DNA of 64,000 nt from Mytilus californianus. Lineage: Eukaryota > Mollusca > Bivalvia > Mytilida > Mytilidae. Below the pieces are notes generated by a model. It did no database searches and had not been told where the DNA came from. It was given only the letters and a program-made list of their open reading frames with translations. The DNA is taken from positions 14,802,348 through 14,866,347 of the forward strand of contig NW_026262668.1 in assembly GCF_021869535.1 (NCBI RefSeq), read 5' to 3'. Each line of letters opens with the position of its first letter. The stretch's first letter is position 1. Made by a program: the position numbers and the translations under genes. Shown here in pieces: positions 9,580-22,079 of this stretch.

Positions 9580-11947
9580 GTATTCTTTTATTCTTATTCT
9601 GTTATTCTTTATTCTTTTTATTCTTTTTATGCTTTTATTCTTTATTCTGTATATTCTTTTATTCTCATATCCATATTCCTATTCCTATTCCTATTCCTCC
9701 TATTCCTATTCCTATTCCTATTCATATTCTTATTCCTATTCCTATTCATCCTATTCCTATTGCTATTCCTATTGCTATTCCTATTGCTATTCCTATTCCT
9801 ATTCCTCCTATTCCTATTCCTATTCCTATTCCTCCTATTCCTATTCCTCCTATTCCTATTCCTATTCCTATTCCTCCTATTCCTATTCCTATTCCTCTTA
9901 TTCCTATTCCTATTCCTATTCCTATTCCTATTCTTATTCCTATTCCTATTCCATTTATTCCTATTCCTATTCCTATTCCTATTCCTCCTATTCCTATTCC
10001 TATTCCTATTCCTCTTATTCCTATTCCTATTCCTATTGCTATTCCTATTCCTATTCTTATTCTTATTCCTATTCCTATTCCTCTTATTCCTATTCCTATA
10101 ACTATTCCTATTCCTCCTATTCCTATTCCTATTCCTCATATTCCTATTCCTATTACTATTCCTATTCCTCCTATTCCTATTCTTATTCCTATTCCTATTC
10201 CTTTTATTCCTATTCCTATTCCTATTCCTCCTATTCCTATTCCTATTCCTATTCCTCTTATTCCTATTCCTATTGCTATTCCTATTCCTATTCTTATTCT
10301 TATTCCTATTCCTATTCCTCTTATTCCTATTCCTATTACTATTCCTATTCCTCCTATTCCTATTCCTATTCCTCCTATTCCTATTCCTATTACTATTCCT
10401 ATTCCTCCTATTCCTATTCCTATTCCCATTCCTCCTATTCCTATTGCTCCTATTCCTATTCCTATTCCTCCTATTCCTATTCATATTCCTATTACTATTC
10501 CTATTCCTCCTATTCCTATTGCTCCTATTCCTATTCCTATTCCTCCTAATCCTATTCCTATTCCTATTCCTCTTATTCCTATTCCTATTCCTATTCCTCC
10601 TATTCCTATTGCTCCTATTCCTATTCCTATTCCTCCTATTCCTATTCCTATTCCTATTCCTCTTATTCCTATTCCTATTCCTATTCCTATTCCTATTCCT
10701 CCTATTCCTATTCCTATTCCTCATATTCCTATTCCTATTCCTATTACTATTCCTATTCTTCCTATTCCTATTCCTATTCCTATTCCTATTCCTCCTATTC
10801 CTATTCCTATTCCTATTCCTATTCCTATTCCTATTCCTCCTATTCCTATTGCTTCTATTACTATTCCTATTCCTATTCCTATTCCTATTCCTATTCCTAT
10901 TCCTATTACTATTCCTATTCCTCCTATTCCTATTCATATTCCTATTACTATTCCTATTCCTCCTATTCCTATTCCTATTCCTCCTATTCCTATTCCTATT
11001 CCTATTCCTCCTATTCCTATTGCTCCTATTCCTATTCCTATTCCTCCTATTCCTATTACTATTCCTATTCCTCCTATTCCTATTGCTCCTATTCCTATTC
11101 CTATTCCTCCTATTCCTATTCCTATTCCTATTCCTCTTATTCCTATTCCTATTCCTATTCCTATTCCTCCTATTCCTATTCCTATTCCTCATATTCCTAT
11201 TCCTATTCCTATTACTATTCCTATTCCTCCTATTCCTATTCCTATTCCTATTCCTATTCCTCCTATTCCTATTCCTATTCCTCCTATTCCTATTGCTTCT
11301 ATTACTATTCCTATTCCTCCTATTCCTATTCCTATTCCTATTCCTCCTATTCCTATTCCTATTCCTATTCCTCCTATTCCTATTCCTATTCCTATTACTA
11401 TTCCTATTCCTCCTATTCCTATTCCTATTCCTATTACTATTCCTATTCCTCCTATTCCTATTCCTCCTATTCCTCCTATTCCTATTACTATTCCTATTCC
11501 TCCTATTCCTATTCCTCCTATTGCTATTGCTATTCCTATTCCTCCTATTCCTATTCCTATTCCTATTCCTCCTATTCCTATTCCTATTCCTATTCTTATT
11601 CCTCCTATTCCTATTCCTATTCCTCCTATTCCTATTGCTTCTATTACTATTCCTATTCCTCCTATTCCTATTCCTATTCCTATTCCTCCTATTCCTATTC
11701 CTATTCCTATTCCTATTCCTATTCCTCCTATTCCTATTCCTATTCCTATTCCTATTACTATTCCTATTCCTCCTATTCCTATTCCTATTCCTATTACTAT
11801 TCCTATTCCTCCTATTCCTATTCCTCCTATTCCTCCTATTCCTATTCCTATTACTATTCCTATTCCTCCTATTGCTATTGCTATTCCTTTTCATATTCAT
11901 ATTCATATTCATATTCATATTCATATTCTTATTCATATTCTTATTCT
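9580..11947 (+). repeat. ATTCCT-type hexanucleotide satellite array, ~2.3 kb
   Basis: Seen: a degenerate T-rich ramp (9580-9658) leads to a nearly pure array of the hexamer attcct with variants attact, attgct, attctt and attcat and frequent 3-bp cct insertions. Higher-order structure is visible: a block around 10010-10130 recurs around 10254-10375, and blocks with attgcttctattact recur near 10848, 11291 and 11633. The array ends in attcat repeats (11890-11940). Because the unit length is a multiple of three, four frames stay open for hundreds of codons; these are not genes. The unit is related in sequence to the ATTCC motif known from human satellites II/III, but no homology is implied. Confidence 0.92.
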
Positions 11948-12244
11948 GTAGCGTAGATGAAGCCTTTGAAGTGACGATGTAGATATTTCTGTCAATATAA
12001 AACTTTCAAGGTATCAACGAATTGAACCAGAGTCGTATTATGATATGTCTCTGATAAGGGTGAGAATTTTTATCATGAACCTTAAATTTGATAATACATA
12101 CCAATCAAGCCAGCACCTATTACCATTAGAGTACACCATGGTTAAGAATTGAAATAGTAGTAATGTCAGTTTTAGGCCATCGCAATTTAGTTGATGATAG
12201 TTTTGGTGTTAATAATTGGAAGTACATGGGGTGTCCCAAGTTAT

Positions 12245-12715
12245 CTCTATATCTTATCATACATTGTCTTATGCAAACTCATTCATTTTGAGTCAGATAC
12301 AACAAATTGTGTTATATTATTTAACCAGATTCTAAATTGTTGAGGTTTTAAAACTTTTATGATTTTTAAGAAGCTGAAGTAGAAAATTATTAAAAAGTCT
12401 ACTATCAAAATAAAAGATTACGCAACACGTTTATTACAGAATTGTAGCTCCTGTTGTTAAAATTCATTTAATCATAAAACTCGAAACTATTTTATATTAT
12501 AGAACTGCTGTGATTTTCCATATATGAGGAAATTAAGTTATGTAATAAACTTCAGTAAATAGTAAATTTCTTAAAATTCCATAAATTCTAATGATAAATG
12601 CTAATATATGGATAATAATTTTATTGGGGGTTATTTGTTAATCTTAATATAGCACAGCAGTATTTACTACCATTTAATATCACCAGCTGAGCAATATTTC
12701 AACTGAAATGTTGAA
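12245..12715 (-). repeat. Dispersed repeat family E (copy 1)
   Basis: The reverse complement matches 36760-37260 over about 450 bp, with a core of about 280 bp at high identity, sharing tactgctgtgctatatta, ccaataaaattattatcca, tttactgaagtttattacat and ttttaacaacaggagctaca. No coding sequence and no clear termini. The class is unknown. Confidence 0.7.
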
Positions 12716-13684
12716 CAGCGAGTAGTTAAATAAAGAGAGGATGATTGACGGTGGTGACCATCATTAGTAGATAAGCATATGTGGGTGAGTGTCAATGTAT
12801 TGGCAACCAAACGACACTCACAAAACTAAAAAAAAAAAACAACAACAAAGTTTAGAGATCAAACATGGCTGATAATAAACGGTTGATACTGGAAACTGAT
12901 CCTATCGAACAATCCTGTAATCGGTTAACTTTGAAAATCCAAAGCTAAGGGTATTGCAAAAAGATATACAACATGCTGAAAATACCATTCTTTTCAGGTG
13001 TGTTAACAAGGTATGAGTTTCCATCCGATTTGATACAGTCGCCCAGGAAAATTGTGCAACGTACTGTTGGCACGATAGATTTTCCATTCAATTAACCAAA
13101 CGACATCCGATTTTAGTGTTCACACGGTGAACCAACACTATAGGTAAAAAATCGGATAGAAATTGGATGGACAATCGTAAGTATACCCTTCTTTACATTC
13201 AGCTATCTGATATATCAACCTCTTGGCATTAAGTATTTGATAATAACCACACTTCCTTTAAAAAAAAGGGGGGTTGTGTCTTCCGATGGATTACCACATT
13301 CAGAAAAAAATTATCACTGTCGACATCGTCTGGGTTGGTGTTTTTTCTTACCGTAGCCCTTACTAAAGGCATCGTGTCTAGTTCAGACAGACAATTTTGT
13401 TACAAACCGCCATATAACCACTTCCTTTGTGTTGGATTAATAGCTGGGTCAAACTTAAGATTTCACAATTGTTTCTTCTAAAAGCACGTTGCATTTAGAA
13501 ATAAGAAACACAGACTTTTGACCCCAGTTCAGATCTACATTTAGAGTCTGTGTTGTGCACCTTGATCTATGTGTATCTTCAACAACGGCCACTTTTCCAT
13601 CATTGTAGACTATCGTTATTGTTATATACATCTGGGACTATTATACTAACTATAATAGTCCTAGTATACATATACATACAAATA
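12716..13684. other. gene-free stretch, nothing recognised
   Basis: About 1 kb of AT-rich sequence. The short ORF on the minus strand near 13 kb has no splice context or recognisable domain. Confidence 0.35.
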
Positions 13685-14850
13685 TAAATAAGGAGATGTG
13701 GTATGATTGCCAATGACACAACTATCCACCAAAGTTCAAATGAAGTGGATGTAAGCAATTATAGGCAACCGTACGGCCTTCAACAATGAGAAAACCCCGC
13801 ACCGTATGGTCGGCTATAAAAGGCCCCGACATGAAAAATATGAAACAATTCAATTGAGAAAACTAACGGCCTAATTTATAACAAAACAGTTTACGAAAAA
13901 TAAATATGACCGACATGAACCAACGACAACCACTGAATGTGGCGGGATTAAACATGTTTGTGAGCGCTCAACCCTCCCCTAACCTGGGACAGTGATGTAA
14001 CAGTACAACATAAGAACAAACTATAAAAATCAGTTGAAAAAGGCTTAACTCATCAGATGGATACAATTAGAAATACATCTAACAAAAACACAAAGTGGAC
14101 GTGGACGGGTATTTATACATCTCAAAAACAAAAAAAAGACACTAAGTACAGATCTGAGAGAACTCGCAGTTACTGACAGGTAGTTCCAAAGCCAATAACA
14201 ACTAATGAAAAAAAATCAAGTACCTAAGACTAAAATATCAATCAGTACAAATCCAACATCAAATGGATTTAGTATAAGACGTCATTAACATGACCTTGTG
14301 CAATGCCAAACTATAAGTATCGACAGATTGTAGTATCTGAAAGTATATATGTGTAAAATTTAGTATATTTTTAATTTACTGATAGCAAAATCAATATTTT
14401 CACCAATAAAAACAATATTCAAAGATTTAATTACAATGTTAAATAGGTAACCTTTTAGAATAGATAGATATAAGAAGATGTGGTATGAGTGCCAATGAGA
14501 CAACTCTCCATCCAAGTCAAAATATATAAAAGTAAACCATTATAGGTCACAATAAGTTTATTTAAAGGATTGATAGGTTTACCCGGATCGTATCTAAATT
14601 TCCGGGCTCGGTTTACAACATCACCGTAAAATTTAGGATGTGCTATTCCGTTTGAAATAAGTTTTCACAGGTACAGCCAAACTTGCCGACCAAATCTTTG
14701 TATTTATAAAAGAATTTAGTAAAGGTTTTAAGTAATTTGTGGAAACGAAATCCCTGACTCAATGATTTACTAGTAATACACAGATTACGCTCATTTTCAG
14801 TTCTGCAATCTGCCGAAACCTGTATTTTGGCATTGCACAAGGTCATGTTT
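13685..14850 (-). pseudogene. Near-1.2-kb copy of the family A reverse-transcriptase element 3' part
   Basis: Read on the minus strand, 14846-14640 encodes an RT-type C-terminal remnant (SLSQGFRFHKLLKTFTKFFY and KDLVGKFGCTC), and 14640-14540 continues as HPKFYGDVVNRARKF and PLNKL, with the frame slipping. The 3' UTR then runs to the canonical end, gagttgtctcattggcaatc-like, at 13690. A collinear, more decayed copy is at 17230-18365. This ties the abundant short family A repeats to a retroelement. A 14465-14560 insert is a second, partial family A end. Confidence 0.6.
14465..14560 (-). repeat. Family A 3' end fragment
   Basis: Starts with ataagaagatgtggtatgag and continues tgccaatgagacaactctcc, the terminus of family A in minus orientation, then breaks off after about 90 bp. 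It is embedded in the larger minus-strand copy. Confidence 0.55.
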
Positions 14851-14984
14851 TCCTCTGACTGTCAACGACGTCTTTACACAAATCCATTGGATGTTAGATG
14901 TGTACTGATTGATGTTTTAGTCTTAGATACATGATATTTTTATTAGTTGTTATTGTAAAAATAAGGAGATAAGGTATGACTGGC

Positions 14985-15485
14985 TTTTAGCTAGCTGTAA
15001 CTAACTGTAAATACCCTCAGATCTGTTCTTAGTTAGTTTCTTTTCTGTTGTGGGGATGTATAAATACCCTGTCACGTCCGGTCTGTGTTTATGTTACTTT
15101 TTTTCTGCTTGGTATCGATCTGATCAGTAAAGTCCTTTTCAAGTATTTTTTATAGTTCATTCATATGTTAATTTATGCTGTTTCATCATTATTCCAGGTT
15201 AGGGGAGGGTTGGGCACCCGCTAATATGTTTGGTCCACCACATTCTGTATGTGCCTGTCCCGCGTCAAGAGCCTGTGATTCAGTGATTACATGTATGTTA
15301 GTTTTCTCGTTTGAATTGTTTTGCTTATGTCATTTCGGGGCCTTTTGTGGCCGACTGTGCGATGTGGGTTTTGGTCGTTGTTGAGGACAGTGCGATGGCT
15401 TATTATTCTTAATTTCTATGTCATTTAGTCAGTCTGATGGAGAGTTGTCTCATTGGCAATCATACCACATCTTCTTATTTTATAG
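14985..15485 (+). repeat. Family A element tail, ~500 bp
   Basis: Collinear with the 3' UTR of the copy at 13.7-14.2 kb reversed: gatgtataaatacc, ccaggttaggggagggttg, gttagttttctcgtttgaat, then gagttgtctcattggcaatc and ccacatcttctta. A short oppositely oriented family A start (ataaggagataaggtatgac) abuts it near 14960, giving a head-to-head arrangement. Confidence 0.65.
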
Positions 15486-15529
15486 AATATAATGCATGAC
15501 TAAAATATCCCTTTTATTGATCTTGTATT

Positions 15530-16085
15530 GTAGATCATTTTTCTGTTTGCAGTTTCTCTCTGTCTTATGAATATTGTGCCCTACACAAAAATCGGTTAAA
15601 GTATCATCCAAGGCCAATAACTCCTATAACAGGTTATTGGCAATTTCATTTTGTAGACCAATTTTCTTTCATTTTTCACTTTATCTTCTATAGTTTTTGC
15701 CCGAAAATTAAGAAAGGACAATAACTCATGTAAGGAGTCAACTGACCATTACTTCTGTGTTGACTGTTTTATAGATCTGGTTTGCTTGTCATTTTTGTTG
15801 TTTACGGTTGTTCTTTATTTTCTATAGTTTTGCAAAAATTCAAATAAAGTAAATATCTCCATTAAAGGGCAATAACTCCTATCAGGAGTCGACTGACAAT
15901 TTCGGCTGAGATAGCTTTTTGTAGATCTTATATCTTGCTGATTATGTTTACTCTCTTTCTATAAAAAACAAATCAAGATATGCAAAATATCAAAACAAAG
16001 AATGATAAACAAAATGTGCTTTTAGGGAAATAACTCATATAAGGATCGAGGCGACTATAAACATTTATTGGCTTCTTTCTTTAAC
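15530..16085 (+). repeat. Decayed copy of dispersed family B
   Basis: Repeated boxes ggccaataactcctata, gggcaataactcctatc, gagtcgactgacaatttc and tgtagatctta match internal parts of the better-preserved copy at 60801-62066. No ends are recognisable. Confidence 0.45.
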
Positions 16086-16279
16086 AAACTGTATGCAGTT
16101 TGGAAGAATATTCTATCAAATTTTCGAAAGTAATTATAATCTTATGCAATATTCGTGCAATATTTAGCGATGTTTAGATTCAAAAGTAGTTCGATACTCT
16201 CAAAAAGCTTTTTGTGTTTTTGTATTTGCTGACAAAGCAGCCAAAAATATTGGGATAAGAAAGGTTCAACAAATGTATA

Positions 16280-17190
16280 CTAAATTTTAAGGTATTTTCA
16301 AAAGACAGCAGTCTCCATATATACATAAGTCTAAATTGAAAACAACTTTCAAACCTATGATTGCGTTGGATAAACATGCCAAACAAATTTCTTGGTAGAG
16401 GAGTCTAAATATAAATACAGCACAAACAACATTTTCCAAAAGACCAAAAAGTGAAAAAGTATATTTTAACAAAACGCATTTGACTAGCAGGTCGAACAAC
16501 GGATGTTCTTAAACCCTGCTGACTGCCATTGGCGATTGCCAAATAAACGGATCATCAGCTGTAACAAAATGGATCTTAACTACGGTATAATTTAATACCA
16601 AACAGAAAACAATAAACTTGCGGAAAAGATGGTATACTGCAAACAAAAGGTGCAAAAATTAGTACACCATATCCGGATTTCGACAATTAGTGTCTCTTCA
16701 GTGATGGTAGGAATCGAAACGGTATTTGGAAGGCTATATAAAATACCTCAATTTAGGATAGACTCTTGAATTTTGAAGAGTCGAAATAGGATGAACGGAT
16801 CATATATAAACCCGAAGGCAAATATAATACAAGGCCAAACGAAAAAATATAAATAAGTCTAAATTGAAAACAACGTTCAAATCTATGATTGCGTTGGATA
16901 AAAAACCGCAATTTTCATACGTGTGCATGCAAAACAAATTTCTTGGTAGAGGGGTCTAAATACAGCACAAACAACATTTCCCAAAAGACCAAAAAAGTTA
17001 AAAAGTATGTTTTAACAAAATGCATTTGACTAGCAGGTCGAACAACGGATGTTCTTAAACCCTGCTGACTGCCATCGGCGATTGCCAAATTAACGGATCA
17101 CCAGATGTAACAAAATGGATCTTAACTATTAATTTAATACCAAACAGAAAACAATAAACTTGCGGAAAAGATGGTATACCGCAAACATAC
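16280..17190 (+). repeat. Two tandem copies of dispersed family C
   Basis: Copies at about 16310-16760 and 16755-17190 share gtctaaattgaaaacaac, cctatgattgcgttggata, caaatttcttggtagagg, actagcaggtcgaacaacgg, atgttcttaaaccctgctga and ataaacttgcggaaaagatg. Further copies are at 46500-47020 (same strand) and, for the left part only, 57990-58160 (opposite strand). The element type is unknown. The short ORF with SNAIIGL-like residues recurs with each copy but is not evidence of a gene. Confidence 0.65.
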
Positions 17191-18365
17191 TTGTCTCATT
17201 GGCAATCATGCCATATCGTCTCATTTTTATAATATAAAAATAAGGAGATACGGTATGATTGCATCCAATGAGGCAAGTCTCCACCAGAGCTCAAATGAGC
17301 AATACAGCCTTTAACAATGAAAAATGCTTATATTGTACAATCAGCCATAAAAGACCGCGACATGAAAATATGTGAAACAATTCAAACGAGAAGACTAACA
17401 ACTTAATTCAAAACAATGCATTTTACGAAAAACAGATTATGTCAGACATGAATCAAGGACAACCACTGAATTACAGGATTCTGACTTGGGAAACACACAC
17501 ACATATATATAAAGAATGCATGTATTGGGGTGGGTTAAAACTGGTTGTGAGCGCCAAACCATCCCCTGACAGAGCACAGTGGCGTAACAGCACAACATAA
17601 GAACAAACTGTAAAAATCAGTTGCAAATGCCTTACCTCAATATATCGATACAAAGCACACAAAAATATCTAACATTAAAACAAAAAACCACCGATATAAG
17701 AGTTCTCGCAATTATACTATATGTTTGTTCAGAGCCAGTTGGAACGAATTAATATAGTATATATTCCTCAGTAAGTACATATCCAACGGATTAAGTGTAA
17801 AAGACGTCATAAACAGAATGAGAAATGCATGACCTTATGCAATGCCAAAACATAAGTTAACAGTATCGATATAGGTTGTAGGACCACGATTACTCAGAAC
17901 TGTAAATTTAGGACAATAAATAAAATTATTAAGTTGTTTTAATTTTTCAAAAACAAAATCAATGCTACTATCGATAGAGACAATATTTTAAGATTTAAGT
18001 ATGGTTTAAAAATGGTAAATTTTAAGAATAAGTTTATTTAACGGATCTACGAGTTTACATGGATCGTATCCAAATTACAAGCTCTCTAAACCACATCCCC
18101 ATAATTAGGATATGGTAACCCAAATCTGATTAATATTCTGGCCCATATCATCCCGCGTACTCGTATATATATAGTATAACGAAACAGAGAACTATATTTC
18201 AATTAGATTGTGGTATCCCGTTTTTGATAAGAATCTACGAGACAGCGTAACCTTTTTACCAAATCTTTGTATCTATGAAAGAATTAAGTGAAAGTTTGAA
18301 TTATTTGTAGTAACGAAATCCCAGACTTAATAATTCACCAGTTATACATAAACTGCGTTCATTGA
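17186..18365 (-). pseudogene. Second long copy of the family A reverse-transcriptase element
   Basis: Collinear with 13685-14850. The minus strand of 18360-18040 keeps RT-tail remnants (LSLGFRYYK, HRYKDLV, YGDVV, PLNKLI) broken by stops and frame shifts. The UTR runs to aaataaggagatacggtatg at 17231. Immediately beyond, 17186-17230 holds a short plus-strand family A end, so two termini meet head to head. Confidence 0.55.
18121..18210. mobile_element. Hairpin mini-element (90-bp relative)
   Basis: Left end caaatctgattaatattc, right end atttcaattagattg, with the core box gtataacgaaacagagaa. Same design as the 68-bp elements at 218 and 51118 but longer and more diverged; it lies inside the family A copy. 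Confidence 0.5.
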
Positions 18366-18674
18366 AACATAAAACGCGACTACGGACACGGGCATAGCTT
18401 TGTTCTTTGCGATAGTTGTCAGTATCTGCGAGCATTCTTCAATGTAGTATCAATTGTTTTTTATTTTGCATTGTTTACAGATATTCTACGGTTGCTTTTT
18501 GTTTACAGGTTTTTATTGTTTGTTCTTTTATGAATGTTTCGTTGATCTATACTAATATTAAAAGGAAAAGGTTGTATGGCTCACCTAGATACAAGTACAT
18601 ATTCACAATATTGTAGATTATATTATAATTTATGATTAAAATATCTTTCTGTTGATCTCATATTGCTGATCAGT

Positions 18675-19635
18675 TTAGCTCACCTGGCCCAAAAGGGTCT
18701 CTGCTACAATATACTTACTATAAACTGATTTTTTTTTAATTTTTGACTACACACCATAGTAACCAAAATTGATAGTGGTATTGAGGTGGAAAAAACAGTC
18801 TTGTTGAATAGTGTACTATAGTGTAACATAGAACGGAATGATGTAATTTTTAAACAACACCATTGTCTTATATTAGTTATATATAAATTTGAATTCTTTA
18901 ATTCGTCGTTTTTACGTCATGCCGGCTAACAAATTTGACCTCGCTATTTTAGTAGTATAGATAGCGTAAAAAATAGTCAGATAAGGCAAGGATTTGTATA
19001 GTGAGACTATACAAATCCTTGGATATGGACAATATTTCCTAAAAGGAGTTAATTGACGATTTCGGCTATGTTGACCTATTTGTAGATGTTGTCTTGGTGA
19101 ATATTTATAATGACAGTTTCCCTCTATCGTTGTAGCTTTCAAGATAATAGGCAAAAGCCGAAACAATTGGCAATCACCCTTTAAGGGCAATAACACCTAT
19201 ATGGAGCAGTCTGACGTTTTGGTCATGTTTGAGTAAATTGTAGATCTTATCTTGTCATTTTTGTTGTAAAAGATTCTTTCTTTCTATTTTAGTTTTCAAC
19301 ATTAAAGACATAAACTAAAAAAAAGAAAAGGTAAAATTCGTCATTTAAGTGTAATAACTCCTATAAATAGTTGTCTAATGGTTTTGATTTAAATAGAAAG
19401 TAAGTACATGTAGATCTTTTTTTCTCCCCGACGGATTTTCTCATAACTTGCATTTTACCCCATTGTTATTGGTTGGCAGGCAGGATCATAGGACACATTT
19501 TTAAAAAACTAGATACCCTAATGAGGATTGTGGCCTAGTAGTCTGGTTATATTATTTGGCCCAGAAGACTATGACAGACGCCGAGTGATACGAATAGCAC
19601 ACTTGGCCCTTTGGTCCAGCCAATATTGATGTTCA
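18675..19635. repeat. Decayed family B remnants in both orientations
   Basis: A minus-oriented end (agctcacctggcccaaaagg) is at 18675-18715. Plus-oriented body and end boxes follow: gggcaataacacctata (19188), an aggacacattttt/aactagatacccta box (about 19490-19520), and cacacttggccctttggtcc (19598). Between them is a perfect 14-bp stem with a 5-nt loop at 18988-19020. Confidence 0.5.
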
Positions 19636-19639
19636 TGTC

Positions 19640-20400
19640 CCAAATTAGCAGCCTTGTCAATACTGGTCATTTAAAATGTTTATAGACTTATATAATTCAG
19701 AGCTTGACATATAGTATGGGCACCTGTGTATTGTAAAAGTCTATATTTAACTCTCCAGATTTCATAGGTTCTTTTTATATTTAGATTGCTGTCTCATTGC
19801 AGTATACGCCACATCTTTTTTTTCAAAATCATATTGTCCAACATAAATGTCAAAATATACCCCTTTTTGATGATTGTAGCGAAGTGCAGCACATATCATC
19901 CCAGGAAATCATTGGAGAAGATATTCAAATACATTTATGACTAAGACAGATGATCATGAAGATCACAAAGTGATGGAATTAATTCACATGGCCCAAATGA
20001 ACAGGTGATTGAGATGAAACCTAGTTTAATCCCTAATACAAAAGGGTGCCTTTCCTGGAATTGTTATGCTTAAAAACATTGGGTATTGAGGCAGATCTTT
20101 GTAAGTCTCTGGTTATTTAATCATAACAGATTTGGACCAAGCCATATTGTAAAGGCATGTACCTGTTTATTGTTGTAGATCTTATGTTGACCTCAGTATG
20201 GCTAAAGTGGCATTTTTTATTATTGGGTTGCTGTCGCATTGACACAAATATGTCCCTTTATGATGATTGCAGCTTAGTGCAGCACACATCAAGCAAGTAA
20301 TTTTCATTGGAGAAGATATTCAAATACGATTAAGACAATGACAGATTTATATAAATAACATTTCAACATCACTGACCACAGGAGTAAACTGAAGATGAGA
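19640..20400 (+). repeat. Diverged family A tails with a local ~100-bp duplication
   Basis: A gctgtctcattgcagtat-type end at about 19790 and another gttgctgtcgcattgacaca at about 20228 are each followed by matching sequence (gatgattg.agc, agtgcagcaca, attggagaagatattcaaat). Segments 19790-19960 and 20215-20350 are therefore direct repeats. Confidence 0.5.
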
Positions 20401-20559
20401 TGATGTATGAAACCAGATTGACCAACATACAATTTATCGCTGACCTTTCAAAAGATATTCTCCTAGTTTGACCACATTACACTATAAAATGTTGCTTTCA
20501 AGGAAAAAGTGATAACTTATTTACATACTTCATTATTGTTACTTCAGATGAGACAAAAA

Positions 20560-21125
20560 GGAGAAAATCACTTGCTTATGGGGGATCTAACTTCGGATTA
20601 TTAAATCAGGGATTTTGTTACTACAAATAATTCAAACTTTTACTAAATTTTTTCATAGATAGAAAGATTTGGTAAGAAAGTTACACTGCCCCGTAGAAAT
20701 ATTATTTAAAACGGGAAACCATATCCTTATTATGGTGCTGCTCATTCATAACCAAATGCTATTAAGTTAGTGTACATGAAGATCATCTAAGTATTTCTCT
20801 TTTTTTGGATCGTCATCAGAGTCAGAATATTGCAGCTTTGTTTCTTTGCTTTGCATTTTTTTTCTTCATGTAGATTTACCCTCATTTAATAGCATTTCAT
20901 TATGAATTAAAAAATATATGGTTTGGATGGTCTGTAGTTCAGTAGTAGTTGTTTGTTGCTGTGTAACATATTTGTTTTTTGTCATTTTTGGGGCTTTTAT
21001 GCGGTATAGGCTTTGTTTACTGATGACGGCCAAATGGTGATCAATGGTTGTTAATTTCTGTGTTAATAGGTATCTTTTGGAGAGTTGTCTCATTGGCAAT
21101 GGTACCACATCTTCTTATTTTTATA
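20560..21125 (+). pseudogene. Third family A retroelement copy with RT-tail remnant
   Basis: 20610-20720 reads as a disrupted RT tail (GLLNQGFCYYK, stop, FKLLLNFF), collinear with the minus-strand copies at 14.8 and 18.3 kb. 20990-21120 is the 3' end, with gagttgtctcattggcaatg and ccacatcttctta. It lies just downstream of the RhoGEF gene, in the opposite orientation. Confidence 0.5.
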
Positions 21126-21216
21126 TTTGATATTTAGATAATCTTGAATCTGACAACTCCTCAATAGGTTCATTTGATAGAATAACTAAACACAAGTATA
21201 TCATTTCATATTTTCA

Positions 21217-21222
21217 ATTTAA
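21217..21222 (-). terminator. Candidate polyadenylation signal ATTAAA
   Basis: ATTAAA (a common variant signal) on the minus strand, about 185 nt downstream of the candidate terminal stop at 21406-21408. No AATAAA was seen closer. It supports a 3'-terminal exon at about 21200-21422. Confidence 0.35.
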
Positions 21223-21405
21223 TAAACATCAAATTGATAACAATAAAAATAAAACAGTATATACAAATAAATTAGCACTTATTGGCACTATTGTGAGATA
21301 CAGAACTATTATATAGGTCCTATTAATACACATTATAAACAAATTAAAAGTTCATATACATCAATCTTCATTGTCCAATGGATTTTGGTGAATTCTGAGA
21401 ACCTG

Positions 21406-21981
21406 TTATTCCCTGCTTTGTCCTGGAAAAGAAATAAGAAAGAACATAAGTTTGAGATTGATTTAGAAATATTCAAATAAGTCATTCCAATTATCAATAG
21501 GTCTTATACCAATAAAATAGAAATTTGAAGCTATACAAATATCAATATCAACAACAGCTGTATTTTTTTTTTATATCTTTTGAGCACCTCAATCCCAAAT
21601 AGACTTGTTATCTTCCACAAGTGGTACAAGATTGAATCAAAACTAATAGTAACGGTTAAAGAAGTGACTGATTTGTCACCATAAATTTGTTCTTTGGTAA
21701 TATTCCAGATAAATATAAACTGACATTCTGTGATGCATTTATTTTTTGGGTTTGCTAGATATTTATGACACCATTAACAGTTGGCTATTTTCTCATTTCA
21801 CAATTTGTAATCCTTGACAACATACTTAATTTACAATCTTGTAAAGTGTATATATATTAGAATTCTGTTGTTTTCTATGTTTTAATTGTCTCATGAACAT
21901 CTACCACAATTCTTTTTAGTTTTTAGCAAACTATAAGCCATAAAATAAAACATACCAGCAGTATCATTATCTAAGGACGGT
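21406..21981 (-). CDS. Candidate alternative 3' exons of the RhoGEF gene
   Basis: If exon 16 is cut at 22087 (donor gtattg), exon 21981-21956 (acceptor gtgtag, donor gtatg) and exon 21422-21406 (acceptor tttcttttccag) continue in frame, replacing the last residue with PSLDNDTAGQSRE and a stop. Total length would be 2034 nt, 677 aa, again divisible by three. The acceptor at 21423 is strong; the donor at 22086 is weak. Either end may be used. Confidence 0.35.
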
Positions 21982-22079
21982 CTACACCATTAGAAGAATC
22001 TCAGAGCTTGGTGCTGAATCTCTGTTGTAACACTCCAACAAAATAGTCAGTATCACAGTAATAAAAGGCTAAAAACAAG

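Noticed and set aside
9444..11951. 835-residue IPIPIP-type ORF (plus) and 764-residue NRNR-type ORF (minus)
   Set aside because: Both are translations of the ATTCCT satellite; a hexamer unit without stop codons opens several frames at once. No initiation, splice or domain evidence.
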